Below, one piece after another: positions 41,252 to 49,644 of a stretch of DNA of 64,000 bases; positions within the stretch are counted from its first letter, which is position 1; each line of letters opens with the position of its first letter. The translations under genes were made by a program, and so were the position numbers. Source of the stretch: Candidatus Electrothrix communis (lineage in GTDB: Bacteria; Desulfobacterota; Desulfobulbia; Desulfobulbales; Desulfobulbaceae); assembly GCA_030644725.1 (NCBI GenBank), contig CP130629.1, forward strand, positions 4,603,501-4,667,500. The letters are read 5' to 3'. Below the pieces are notes generated by a model, which was not told where the DNA came from, did no database searches, and worked only from the letters and a program-made list of their open reading frames with translations.

Positions 41252-42814
41252 GTGATGTTTTTCCAATCCACAAAAGAAACACGTTATATCTGGTTGACTT
41301 GGCTGGTTCTCAGTGCAGGATTGGCTGTCCGGTTGCTTATCAGCGGGCAATTTTTTCTTGTTCCGGATGAGGCCAATTATTGGCAGTGGAGCCGTTACCT
41401 TGCTCTCGGTTATCATGACCATCCCCCCATGATTGCCTGGGGGGTTTGGTTGGCAACCAGTCTTTTCGGTCATACAGAATTCGCTGTCCGCCTGCCCACA
41501 GTCCTCGCCCTTGCATTTTCCTCGGTCTATCTCTGCCTGCTTGCAGTACGCTGGTTTTCCTGGAGAACAGCCTTGCAGGTCGCCCTGCTCACGCAGGGCG
41601 TTTTGCTGATGATTGGGTCCGCCCTGATCACCACCCCGGATGGCATGTTGCTCCTCTGCTGGGCTGCTGCCTGCTATCATGCGGCGCGGGCTGTTGAGGA
41701 GGATACCCTGTCGCAATGGCTGCTGACCGGTATCTGGTTCGGTCTAGGCCTGCTCTCCAAGTATACCATGCTGCTCTTTCTGCCTTCGCTTTTTTTTGCG
41801 ATGATTTTCACCGGAGCGTATCAGAAACGGTTGCTCAGCTACAGACCTTGGCTGGGATTGGTAACAGGCTTCCTGCTCTTTACCCCGGTCATTCTCTGGA
41901 ATGCACAAAATAACTGGGTCACCTTCCGCCATGTGCTTTTTCAAGGGGGGGTGGATGAATCAACTTTCCTGACCTTGTCCTACCTACCTGATTTTTTCGG
42001 CACTCAGGCGGCCTTGGTTTCTCCCCTGATTTTTTTATTCATTATCGTTGGTTGGGTTAAGGGGTGGTCCGGGAACCGGATTCCACGTACCCGGGCATCT
42101 TTCCTCGTTTGGATGTCTTTGACCACTTTTCTGGTTTTTACCCTGTTGGCCTTGCATGTCCGTATCTACGGAAATTGGCCCGCCCCTGCCTACCTGACAG
42201 CCTTTGTTTTGATCGCGGCTCTGTACAGTCCGGGACAGGCTGGGGGGACTGAGGAAACAGCTTCTCGCTACCGTTTATGGCGGTTTGGCCTCGGCTTGGC
42301 CTTTTTGGTTTCAACGCTTATTTTGGCCCAGCTTCTTTATCCGATTTTGCCGATCAGGGTTTCCTTGGATCGTACTGCCAGGGAAACCAAGGGCTGGGAT
42401 GCTCTGGGAGAGATTGTTGATAAGGAGTTACAGGGCATGCAACGACCTGAGCAGACCTTTGTCTTCGGTCTTCGTTACCAGTTTGCCAGTGAACTGGCCT
42501 TTTATATGGAGGGGCAACCGCGCACAGTGTCCATTAATCGCTGGTCCAGGCCTAATGTGTATGATTTTTGGTTTAAGGACGAGATGTTGCTTGGTCAAGA
42601 TGCTGTTGGTATTTTTGAGCATGAACCGGTTATCACGGTGTTGCCCGAGGTTTTTGAACGGGTGGACCCGGTCGTTACAGTGAGGCTCCGGCGCACCGGC
42701 CCCTGGTTTGGCGAGGAAACAGTTCATACCTTGTACATGGCCCGTTGCTACGGCTTTAAAGGCGGACTGGCCTGGGTACCAAAAAATTCTGCTGATGTTC
42801 GGGCGGTACAATAA
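41252..42814 (+). CDS. Family 39 glycosyltransferase (ArnT/PMT-like)
   Basis: 520 residues with about twelve membrane segments. The first periplasmic loop carries LVPDEANYWQWSRYLALGYHDHPP, containing the catalytic Asp-Glu typical of GT-C lipid-linked sugar transferases. Later loops include KYTMLLFLPSLFF and a C-terminal periplasmic domain. Such enzymes use undecaprenyl- or dolichyl-phosphate sugars to glycosylate lipid A or proteins. The next gene, uppP, recycles undecaprenyl phosphate, a sensible neighbour in the same direction 39 bases away. Confidence 0.9.
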   Translation: MMFFQSTKETRYIWLTWLVLSAGLAVRLLISGQFFLVPDEANYWQWSRYLALGYHDHPPMIAWGVWLATSLFGHTEFAVRLPTVLALAFSSVYLCLLAVRWFSWRTALQVALLTQGVLLMIGSALITTPDGMLLLCWAAACYHAARAVEEDTLSQWLLTGIWFGLGLLSKYTMLLFLPSLFFAMIFTGAYQKRLLSYRPWLGLVTGFLLFTPVILWNAQNNWVTFRHVLFQGGVDESTFLTLSYLPDFFGTQAALVSPLIFLFIIVGWVKGWSGNRIPRTRASFLVWMSLTTFLVFTLLALHVRIYGNWPAPAYLTAFVLIAALYSPGQAGGTEETASRYRLWRFGLGLAFLVSTLILAQLLYPILPIRVSLDRTARETKGWDALGEIVDKELQGMQRPEQTFVFGLRYQFASELAFYMEGQPRTVSINRWSRPNVYDFWFKDEMLLGQDAVGIFEHEPVITVLPEVFERVDPVVTVRLRRTGPWFGEETVHTLYMARCYGFKGGLAWVPKNSADVRAVQ

Positions 42815-42853
42815 TATATTCATGGGCGAGTTGTCCGGTTTGTCGAGGGGAAA

Positions 42854-43666
42854 ATGACTTTTTTGCAGGCAATTATTCTTGGTATTGTGCAGGGACTCAC
42901 AGAGTTTATCCCGGTGTCCAGCTCCGGTCACCTGGTGCTGGTTCCTCATTTTCTGGGTTGGCAGTTTGCAAAGGAGCAGGCCTTTATCTTTGACGTGCTG
43001 GTGCAGTGGGGTACCCTGTTTTCCGTTTTTATTTATTTCTGGAAAGACCTGGTAGCGATTGCAAAGGCCTTCCTGCAGGGGGTTATTCGGCGAGAGCCCT
43101 TTGCTGAGCCGGATTCGCGGATGGGCTGGTATCTGATTATAGCGACTCTGCCTGCTGTTGTGTTTGGTTTGCTGGGTAAGGATTTGATTGAGCATGCCTT
43201 TGCCAGTGCCGAGATGACAGGGTATTTCCTTTTTTTAACGGCAATTCTGCTGGTCATTGCAGAGACAGTCGGTCAACGGAACCGTCGTATGGAGGAAATA
43301 ACTTGGCTGGACAGCCTGCTGATCGGTTTTTCTCAGGTTCTTGCCCTGCTGCCTGGAGTCTCCCGTTCCGGTGCGACCATTGCCGGAGGGATGACCCGCC
43401 ATCTGGATCGATCTGCGGCAGCTCGTTTTTCTTTTCTGATGTCTGTGCCGGTGATGTTGGGTGCAGGATTACTTGCTCTCAAGGATTTGGCAGAGCTTCC
43501 GGGCCTGAATGATTTTATCCTTCCCTTGCTGGCCGGGTTTCTGGCTGCTTTGGTATCCGGCTATATTGCGATCCGTTGGCTGATCGCCTATTTGAGCAAA
43601 CATTCTCTTTATCTCTTTGCCGTGTACTGTACCGTGCTCGGTTTGATCGTTATTCTCTCAGTTTGA
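42854..43666 (+). CDS. uppP: Undecaprenyl-diphosphatase
   Basis: 270 residues, about eight membrane segments. Regenerates the carrier undecaprenyl phosphate for cell-wall and LPS synthesis. Catalytic signatures: GLTEFIPVSSSGHL (Glu17 and His26) and PGVSRSGAT at about 172-180. Standard length for UppP/BacA. Lies 39 bases after the GT39 gene and is probably cotranscribed with it. Confidence 0.96.
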   Translation: MTFLQAIILGIVQGLTEFIPVSSSGHLVLVPHFLGWQFAKEQAFIFDVLVQWGTLFSVFIYFWKDLVAIAKAFLQGVIRREPFAEPDSRMGWYLIIATLPAVVFGLLGKDLIEHAFASAEMTGYFLFLTAILLVIAETVGQRNRRMEEITWLDSLLIGFSQVLALLPGVSRSGATIAGGMTRHLDRSAAARFSFLMSVPVMLGAGLLALKDLAELPGLNDFILPLLAGFLAALVSGYIAIRWLIAYLSKHSLYLFAVYCTVLGLIVILSV

Positions 43667-44240
43667 GGTTTTTTTTCGTATCTTCTTCCTGATCAGGGCA
43701 GGCCCGGCTCCTTCCTGTGCTCTAGAAGCAATGTCTGTTTATCTTCCGCTCCAGTTTTCAAAATGTTATAACCTTTTTAAATCCAGTTAAATGATTTCAA
43801 ATTTTTAGTACCAGCAGATTTTCAAAGCAAGAAAAATTACCGAACCATTGATTAAATCTTCTTCTAAGGAAAAAGTATTCTTCTTTTAAGGTATTGCGGA
43901 TTTGTTGCTTTGAGTTTCTGGGTAAATCCTTCTCCCCCTTGTTTACCCTTTTTCCTGTTATTGTGTTTTTTCTGATATTAGTATAAAATGTTTTATGAAT
44001 AGAAAAAATTATACTTTGTAAAGGGAATACAGTAAAAGAAGGGATAGATTGGCACAAGAAAGAAAGAGAGGAGTTTCTTTAAAAAGACAACCTCTTCTAT
44101 CGTGAACGGCCTTTCTTTTATCCTATGATAGAGGGCGTAGAAGTATGTTATTCTTGAATGATAATTATGAGCAGTAGGTTACCGGTCATTCTTGAAGGTT
44201 TTTAGAAAATTCTGCGTAAAGTTTTACCCCAGGAAACGAG
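43667..44240. other. A/T-rich intergenic region
   Basis: About 570 bases between uppP and the PilZ gene. An 86-codon minus-strand frame at 43797-44057 has no ribosome site and looks like antisense. An imperfect inverted repeat (CTTCTATC near 44094 with GATAGAGG near 44127) is visible. The last 80 bases probably hold the PilZ-gene promoter. Nothing else identified. Confidence 0.5.
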
Positions 44241-44639
44241 TTGAATACTATGATTAAAAATATTGAAAAGCGCAGGCAGCCAAGAATGCAATTAAACGGC
44301 TATACTGCAGATATCGCCAGCGATGGTTTTGTATACTCAGCAACGGTTCAAGATATATCTCTTAAAGGCCTTCAATTGCAGGGGCTTCCAGCTAGGTTCA
44401 CAGCGGTAAAAGGGGAGCAGTTTAGAGTCGTTGTTTCTGATTTTCAGGATGTAATGCACTATAAACTAACCGTGTATTCAAAATGGAGGGGTAAAAACGG
44501 TCGGTTAGTGGCTGTCGGGTTCCATATCATAAATGCCCCGGTCAGTTGGAAGCAGTTTGTCCAGCAAGAACTGCCTGCGCGAGAAGGAGAATCTCCTGAA
44601 GATGATATCTGGGGTCAATATGTTGGCGCTCGAATCTGA
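44241..44639 (+). CDS. PilZ-domain protein
   Basis: 132 residues from a TTG at 44241, which has AGGA six bases upstream; the ATG at 44250 is the alternative but lies too far from that site. The PilZ signature has an R-x-x-x-R region (KRRQPRMQLNG) and a D-x-S-x-x-G motif (QDISLKGLQLQG), then KLTVYSKWRGKNGRLVAVGF. PilZ domains bind cyclic di-GMP and act as effectors in motility and envelope control. Single-domain protein, no other c-di-GMP genes adjacent. Confidence 0.85.
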   Translation: MNTMIKNIEKRRQPRMQLNGYTADIASDGFVYSATVQDISLKGLQLQGLPARFTAVKGEQFRVVVSDFQDVMHYKLTVYSKWRGKNGRLVAVGFHIINAPVSWKQFVQQELPAREGESPEDDIWGQYVGARI

Positions 44640-44803
44640 CTAAGCGGGATGGTTATGTTTTTTCGATACATTTTTGTCGGGATGATGGGTGCGCCATTGG
44701 CTCTTCTTAAACGTGTACCATTATGTTCGTCTTACACTGTAAAATGTTTTTGTATACTCCATTTCAGAGCATTGGCGATGAGAACGCATTGATTTTTTAG
44801 ATT

Positions 44804-45697
44804 ATGCTATCACCAGAAGGAATTAAGCAGCGTTTTCACATGATGCAGAGGGTCCGCGATTTTTTTCGTCACCGGAAATACATAGAGGTGGACACGCCAA
44901 TCCGTCTTCCGGTGCTGATCCCGGAAGCTGAAATTATTCCCCTTGCCTCTGAAGCCTGGTTCCTGCAAACCTCTCCTGAACTCTGTATGAAACGATTATT
45001 GGCCCAGGGCTGCTCGCAGATTTTTCAGATTTGCCCCTGTTTTCGCAAAGGAGAACGGGGACGGCTTCACCAGGAAGAATTCACCATGCTGGAGTGGTAC
45101 CATGCTGGATGGAGCTATCTGGAGCTGATGAAAGAATGTGAGCTGATGATCCAGCAGGTTGCAGAAAAAGACAGTATTTGTCGATCCGGTAAAGCAATCT
45201 CTCTGATGACTCCTTGGCAGCGACTGACGGTGGACGATGCCTTTCGGCGTTACGCCGGAACATCGGCTGAGGAAGCAGTTCGTACAGGAGAGTTTGATCT
45301 ATTGCTGGTAGAAAAGGTGGAACCGGAACTTGGCTGGGAATCGCCGGTTTTCCTCTATGATTATCCGATCGCGTTGGCCTCACTGGCCCGGCCTAAGCCG
45401 GGATGTCCTGAACTGGCGGAGCGCTTTGAACTCTATATCGGCGGTATTGAATTGGCTAACGGTTTTTCCGAGTTGATAGATCCTGTCGCACAGAGACATC
45501 GTTTCAACGAGGAGATCAGCAAGGTTGCTATTGATAGCTGCGACAATACCGGTAAGGTTCCGGAGAAGTTCCTTGCAGCTCTTGAAAAAATGCCCGACTG
45601 CGCGGGCATAGCCCTTGGTCTGGATCGTCTATTCATGCTCCTTTTGGAACGGGAATGTCTTGCTGAAGTGCTCGCCTTTTCTGAGACGGATTTGTGA
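44804..45697 (+). CDS. epmA: Elongation factor P lysine aminoacylase
   Basis: 297 residues: a class II lysyl-tRNA-synthetase catalytic core without the anticodon-binding domain, the GenX/PoxA/EpmA form. Motif 2 CPCFRKGERGRLHQEEFTML and motif 3 GIALGLDRLFMLLL are intact, and the family-specific FLYDYPIALASLARPKPG is present. It attaches (R)-beta-lysine to EF-P so that ribosomes pass proline stretches. epmB and efp are not in the window. Confidence 0.94.
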   Translation: MLSPEGIKQRFHMMQRVRDFFRHRKYIEVDTPIRLPVLIPEAEIIPLASEAWFLQTSPELCMKRLLAQGCSQIFQICPCFRKGERGRLHQEEFTMLEWYHAGWSYLELMKECELMIQQVAEKDSICRSGKAISLMTPWQRLTVDDAFRRYAGTSAEEAVRTGEFDLLLVEKVEPELGWESPVFLYDYPIALASLARPKPGCPELAERFELYIGGIELANGFSELIDPVAQRHRFNEEISKVAIDSCDNTGKVPEKFLAALEKMPDCAGIALGLDRLFMLLLERECLAEVLAFSETDL

Positions 45698-45896
45698 GTT
45701 TGTATTTTTTATGTCGTGTTACTCTGTGGCGCTTGTTCCCTTTGATTACCTCTTTGTTATCTTCCCTTGAAAAGAAAGATTTTTGTTTGTTTTTGCACTG
45801 TTTCATGGTTAAACAGTTTTCTGCTTGTAGAAATATTTCCTTCAAAAGAAGGGAGTAACTAGTTATTGAGAAGAAGAGAAGAAGGAGAATGTATTT

Positions 45897-46457
45897 ATGG
45901 ATTCCGGTAGATTATTTCAGATCCCTGGCTTAGTGACGGTTATTCTTTTATTAGGGCTGAGTTTTTCCGGTGCTGCTTTTGCCCAGTCTGACTATGAACA
46001 GCAGCCTGTTCAACATATTTTTTCCGTTGCAGGGCGCTTTGGTTTGGGTGGTATGGTGAACTCGGTGAATTACGGTGCTGGCCCGACCGCTGAATACTGG
46101 TTTACCGAGCATGTCGGCGCAATGTGTACTCTTGGGGTAACCGGCGATTTTAAGACGACAGCGCTTCGCGGGCATTATATGTTTAATTCACTGGTTGTGA
46201 TGAGCTCCTTTGCCATGCGGCCTTATCTGGGGATAGGTTATGCGCATGTCGAAGCGGACAGGACGCATAGGGGAATTTATTTTGAAGCGGAAGAGGACGG
46301 GTTTGAGGGGTATGCTGGCATTATGCATAATGCGAAGTGGCTTCACGAAAGTCTTTTTTTTCGTGGGGAGATCGGGTTGTCAGCATATGATATGGCGTTA
46401 CCCGATGATGATTTGAGCAACTTTACAGCTAATTTCGGGGTGTCCCTGCTTTTTTAG
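45897..46457 (+). CDS. Outer-membrane beta-barrel protein (OmpW/OmpA-like size)
   Basis: 186 residues. A signal peptide ends near GAAFAQSD. The mature part of about 155 residues alternates hydrophobic and glycine/aromatic strands (FSVAGRFGLGGMVNSVNY, TAEYWFTEHVGAMCTLGV, MRPYLGIGYAHVEAD, ANFGVSLLF) and ends in a C-terminal Phe, the barrel-assembly signal. Size suggests an eight-stranded barrel. GAAGGAGAA precedes the ATG. Ligand or role cannot be told. Confidence 0.8.
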   Translation: MDSGRLFQIPGLVTVILLLGLSFSGAAFAQSDYEQQPVQHIFSVAGRFGLGGMVNSVNYGAGPTAEYWFTEHVGAMCTLGVTGDFKTTALRGHYMFNSLVVMSSFAMRPYLGIGYAHVEADRTHRGIYFEAEEDGFEGYAGIMHNAKWLHESLFFRGEIGLSAYDMALPDDDLSNFTANFGVSLLF

Positions 46458-46528
46458 TTTTCCCTTTCTTTCGCTGTGTCTCGGCAGAGGAACGCTCTCT
46501 GCCGATTCCGTCCTGATTTGCTGCTTGT

Positions 46529-47047
46529 TTATAGGCTTTTTCCAGTCTTCTTCACCGTTGCGGCGTAATCGTCTTCGTAATAGGGTTGGCCATTACATTC
46601 TTTTTCTAATTGAGCGCTTTTTTCCTGGTAAGGAGCGCTCTTTTTGTTGTACGCCGTTTCTATCTCTTTCAGTTCTTCCAGTTTCTTATTATAGAGATCC
46701 ACCTGCTCATTATGCTCATCAATGATTTTTTGGTCATTGTTATCTAGTTTTTCTTTGTTTTCCTTTAAGGATGCGGCAAGGTCACTGATCTCGTTATTGA
46801 GCGCATCAAATTCCTCCTTGGAAGCGCTGATTTTCTCATACTCTTCGTCAATCTCTGATTTGAGTTTTATGCAGGCTTCAAGCATTTTTTGAGTCATGGC
46901 TCCTTCACCGGTTTTTGTCTTTCGGTACTTGCGCTCTGATTTTTTTGTGTCTGCATTCAGCCCCTCAGCTGAGGCTGTGTGAAAACCGGGGGCTGTGATT
47001 ATGGCCAAGGAAATAACACCTGCCAATAAGAGTTGCGTTGTAGACAT
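46529..47047 (-). CDS. Secreted coiled-coil protein with QPYYEDDY motif, paralogue 1
   Basis: 172 residues. Signal peptide ending near HTASAEG, then a long coiled coil (about 60-145: ISASKEEFDALNNEISDLAA and onward), two cysteines (one before the coil, ACIKL, one after, KECNG), and the C-terminal block [21 protein letters not shown]. The protein at 47742-48266 has the same layout and end motif. Both are probably periplasmic. The family is not known to me. The two genes flank dut on the same strand, so a local duplication around dut, or insertion of dut, is implied. Confidence 0.8.
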   Translation of the reverse strand: MSTTQLLLAGVISLAIITAPGFHTASAEGLNADTKKSERKYRKTKTGEGAMTQKMLEACIKLKSEIDEEYEKISASKEEFDALNNEISDLAASLKENKEKLDNNDQKIIDEHNEQVDLYNKKLEELKEIETAYNKKSAPYQEKSAQLEKECNGQPYYEDDYAATVKKTGKSL

Positions 47048-47260
47048 GGAGGAGACTCCTTACTTTTGTTGTAGAATTTTTAGGTGAGCTGCTTGTTTTT
47101 TGTTTTTGTGCGTTGGATGTTCTCTGGAGTGGGGCTGGATGAGGGTAAGTCGGTGGGGCATAGCAATGCCTGTGTAGCTTTCTGATTTCCTGGTGGAGAA
47201 GTGTGGGAAAAGGTAAGTGCTGAGGAAACGGTTGTTTTTCAGAGTCAAGTCGTTTGCCGG

Positions 47261-47716
47261 TTACATGCCAGTATGCCCAAAACCCCCATGACCCCGCTCT
47301 GTTTTCCCCAGCTCCTGCATTTGCTGCAATTGAGCTTGGCATACCGGAGCAAGAATCAGTTGAGCAATGCGATCACCCCGTTGTACAGTAAAAGGGGCGT
47401 TGCCGAGATTAATCAGACCGATCTTGACCTCGCCTCGATAGTCGGCATCTATAGTCCCTGGCGCATTGACGACTGTGACGCCGTGTTTGATTGCCAAGCC
47501 GGATCTCGGGCGTACTTGCATCTCGAAACCATCCGGCAGGGCAACGGCAAATCCGGTGGGAAAGAGTTTGATTTCCCCAGGATGAAGCACTGTATCTTCA
47601 GCTGTTGCCGCCGCCGCATCCATACCTGCTGCCTGTCTGGTGGCGTAGGCGGGTAAAGAGAGATCCCGACAGCTGTCGGGATCAAGCCAGCAAAATTGAA
47701 CGTCTATAACCTGCAT
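47261..47716 (-). CDS. dut: Deoxyuridine 5'-triphosphate nucleotidohydrolase
   Basis: 151 residues from ATG 47716; the longer frame would run back into the upstream gene. The five dUTPase motifs are present: [41 protein letters not shown] and the C-terminal [15 protein letters not shown] with the Phe/Gly arm. Trimeric enzyme that removes dUTP and supplies dUMP. It sits 25 bases after a secreted coiled-coil gene on the same strand, an unusual neighbour. Confidence 0.96.
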   Translation of the reverse strand: MQVIDVQFCWLDPDSCRDLSLPAYATRQAAGMDAAAATAEDTVLHPGEIKLFPTGFAVALPDGFEMQVRPRSGLAIKHGVTVVNAPGTIDADYRGEVKIGLINLGNAPFTVQRGDRIAQLILAPVCQAQLQQMQELGKTERGHGGFGHTGM

Positions 47717-47741
47717 ATTTTTTTCACGAAATCTCTTTGGC

Positions 47742-48266
47742 CTACAAGGCGCGGCCCAATTTTTCCTCGATCGCCTTGTAATCGTCTTCGTAATAGGGCT
47801 GGTTATTGCAATTTTGCTCAAATTTACCCTCTTTCACCTTATACGGTTTGATCGTATCTTGGTATTGTTGGGTTTTCTGCTTCAATATAGGGATTCTGGA
47901 ATTGTACTCTTTCACCTTGGTATCATATTCTGCTCGAGCGGGGCTGTTGTCGTTTTCGTCGAATTGTCCCTTATTATTTTTGAGATAGGCTCCGAGGTCT
48001 TTTACTTCATTATTCAATTTCCCCAGCTCTTGTCTCAGATTGTCCAAGTTGGCGGCATCTTTTTCCATATCAATTTTCAGGACCACACAGGACTCAATCA
48101 TATCCTTGGTTAGCGCTCCAGGGCCGTTCGTCGTTTCTCTATACTCCCGTGCCATCATGTCCGTATCGATATCCGCATTTGGTGGTGGTGTAGCTGCGTG
48201 GATGCCGCATGGTGCTATTATACCGATAAAGGCCAGCAGGCCTAACGTTAATGAAGTTTTCTGCAT
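47742..48266 (-). CDS. Secreted coiled-coil protein with QPYYEDDY motif, paralogue 2
   Basis: 174 residues. Signal peptide ends near CGIHAATP; SYxREYR-like segment [20 protein letters not shown] corresponds to KSERKYRKTKTGEGAMTQKM of paralogue 1. A coiled coil follows, then [20 protein letters not shown], sharing the [11 protein letters not shown] block. One Cys lies near the start of the coil (ESCVVL), one in the end motif, at matched positions. Function unknown; conservation of both ends points to a real family with a disulfide or a partner-binding C terminus. Confidence 0.8.
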   Translation of the reverse strand: MQKTSLTLGLLAFIGIIAPCGIHAATPPPNADIDTDMMAREYRETTNGPGALTKDMIESCVVLKIDMEKDAANLDNLRQELGKLNNEVKDLGAYLKNNKGQFDENDNSPARAEYDTKVKEYNSRIPILKQKTQQYQDTIKPYKVKEGKFEQNCNNQPYYEDDYKAIEEKLGRAL

Positions 48267-48540
48267 TTTCTTCCTCTTATATTGAATTCATTTCACTGCG
48301 ATTCAAAGTATCCTCAACGTGTATCATATATAACATATATTCTGACGAGATTCACAGGAAAACATACGGTCGATTGTCATGAGGAAATTTATGAGAGCAA
48401 AATAGAGGGTTGAACATGGTGTCAGGAAAGGGCAAAATTCTTCTTTCAGATTCAAATGAAAGACTGGACAATTATTATGGATACTTTATATTGCTTGTCT
48501 GCTGAGAGTATGCAAATTCCCTCCGGGGGAGGGGGCTGTT

Positions 48541-48642
48541 TTGGAAAAAATACTGAAGATTGGTTACAGAAAAGGTGACGAGATAAAGGCTCTTTTCGAT
48601 GAAAAGAGAAAAAAATTGTTGCGGCAAAAGAGAACGGTATGA
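48541..48642 (+). CDS. Possible 33-residue leader or coupled peptide
   Basis: From a TTG at 48541 with GGGAGGGG about seven bases upstream, the frame reads LEKILKIGYRKGDEIKALFD and continues basic to a TGA at 48640-48642 that overlaps the ATG of the next gene (ATGA). The ribosome site and overlap support translation and coupling; the small size and TTG start leave doubt. The rest of 48267-48540 shows no gene. Confidence 0.3.
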   Translation: MEKILKIGYRKGDEIKALFDEKRKKLLRQKRTV

Positions 48643-49595
48643 AATGTCCCGAATGCGGTGTTGAGCAAAAAAAAGATGGCGAACTTCGCTGTTGTTGCGG
48701 CTATCAGTTTATCTTTCACGCGGGAAATGCTCAGGATATGACCGATGCGAAGTTTTTTAATTTGCTTCGACGAGCCGGGGGAAACGGGCGTTTTTATTTT
48801 ACCTTTCCTCAGCTTTACAGCGCGTGGTGTGAACAGGATGCTGGGGAGAGAATTTTTCTATTACGGAAAAAAATCGCCGGTGTCGGAGGGCTTTTGCTCA
48901 TTCTTTGTATATATTGTTTCCTTTTATTCGGCTGGATTGGCGGGCTCCTCAGTCTTGTCTTGCTGGTTGGCCCCTGGCTCTTGATCCGGCAGTATCGTCG
49001 ACAGCTGCCACCTGATTTAGGAAATTTGAAAAAGCTAGTCAGGCAATGGCAGGCAGGTCATGGAGGGGGAGATGAGATGTTGTTACTCCGCCCGAGCCTG
49101 CATGAGCCACCACCTGATTTTTCAGAAAAGGACCTTTTTGATTATGGGGTTGAGCGAATCATTATTGTTGAGCGCCCCCTTTTGGTAGATTTACTGGTTA
49201 AGAACGGTTTTCATGCTGACCAGAACGCCCTTGTTTTTTCACGGGATGGTTACCCCGCCTATATTGTTCAACGGGCTCAGAAAGTGCTAAAAGAGAGAGA
49301 CTCGTTACCTGTTTATTTGTTGCATGATGCCAGTGAGGCGGGGATGGCTATGTCCCAGAAAACCAAAATGTCGGGTCACGCAGTCATTGATCTCGGTATT
49401 AGGCCGGAGCATTTAGAGAGAATGCATTTTCTTAACGCATTGCAACTATGGAGAAAGGGCTATAAGGCGCCTCTTGATATTCTGCCCTATCCTGTTCTAG
49501 CGACAATATGCGGGGAGGCTCTCCGTGAAAAGAGAACCGTGTTGGAGGTGTTGGAGCAATGGGATGCTGAAAGAGTATGGAGGCCTCTCTTATGA
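48639..49595 (+). CDS. Zinc-ribbon membrane protein with unknown C-terminal domain
   Basis: 318 residues. The N terminus MKCPECGVEQKKDGELRCCCG is a CxxC-(11)-CxCG zinc ribbon, then QFIFHAG. Two membrane segments lie at about residues 84-101 and 104-118 (LLLILCIYCFLLFGWIGGLLSLVLLV), so the remaining 195 residues face the cytoplasm together with the ribbon. That domain has FDYGVERIIIVERPLLVDLLVKNGF and PVYLLHDASEAGMAMSQ, a Rossmann/Toprim-like alternation of strand and helix with a catalytic-looking HDAS-E. I do not recognise the family. Confidence 0.7.
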   Translation: MKCPECGVEQKKDGELRCCCGYQFIFHAGNAQDMTDAKFFNLLRRAGGNGRFYFTFPQLYSAWCEQDAGERIFLLRKKIAGVGGLLLILCIYCFLLFGWIGGLLSLVLLVGPWLLIRQYRRQLPPDLGNLKKLVRQWQAGHGGGDEMLLLRPSLHEPPPDFSEKDLFDYGVERIIIVERPLLVDLLVKNGFHADQNALVFSRDGYPAYIVQRAQKVLKERDSLPVYLLHDASEAGMAMSQKTKMSGHAVIDLGIRPEHLERMHFLNALQLWRKGYKAPLDILPYPVLATICGEALREKRTVLEVLEQWDAERVWRPLL

Positions 49596-49644
49596 TGCAA
49601 CGAGATAGAATCGGAAAAAAGAGTACGCGCAGGTAAGGAGTGCA

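Noticed and set aside
43797-44057. 86-codon minus-strand frame between uppP and the PilZ gene
   Set aside because: A/T-rich chance frame without ribosome site or recognisable motif.
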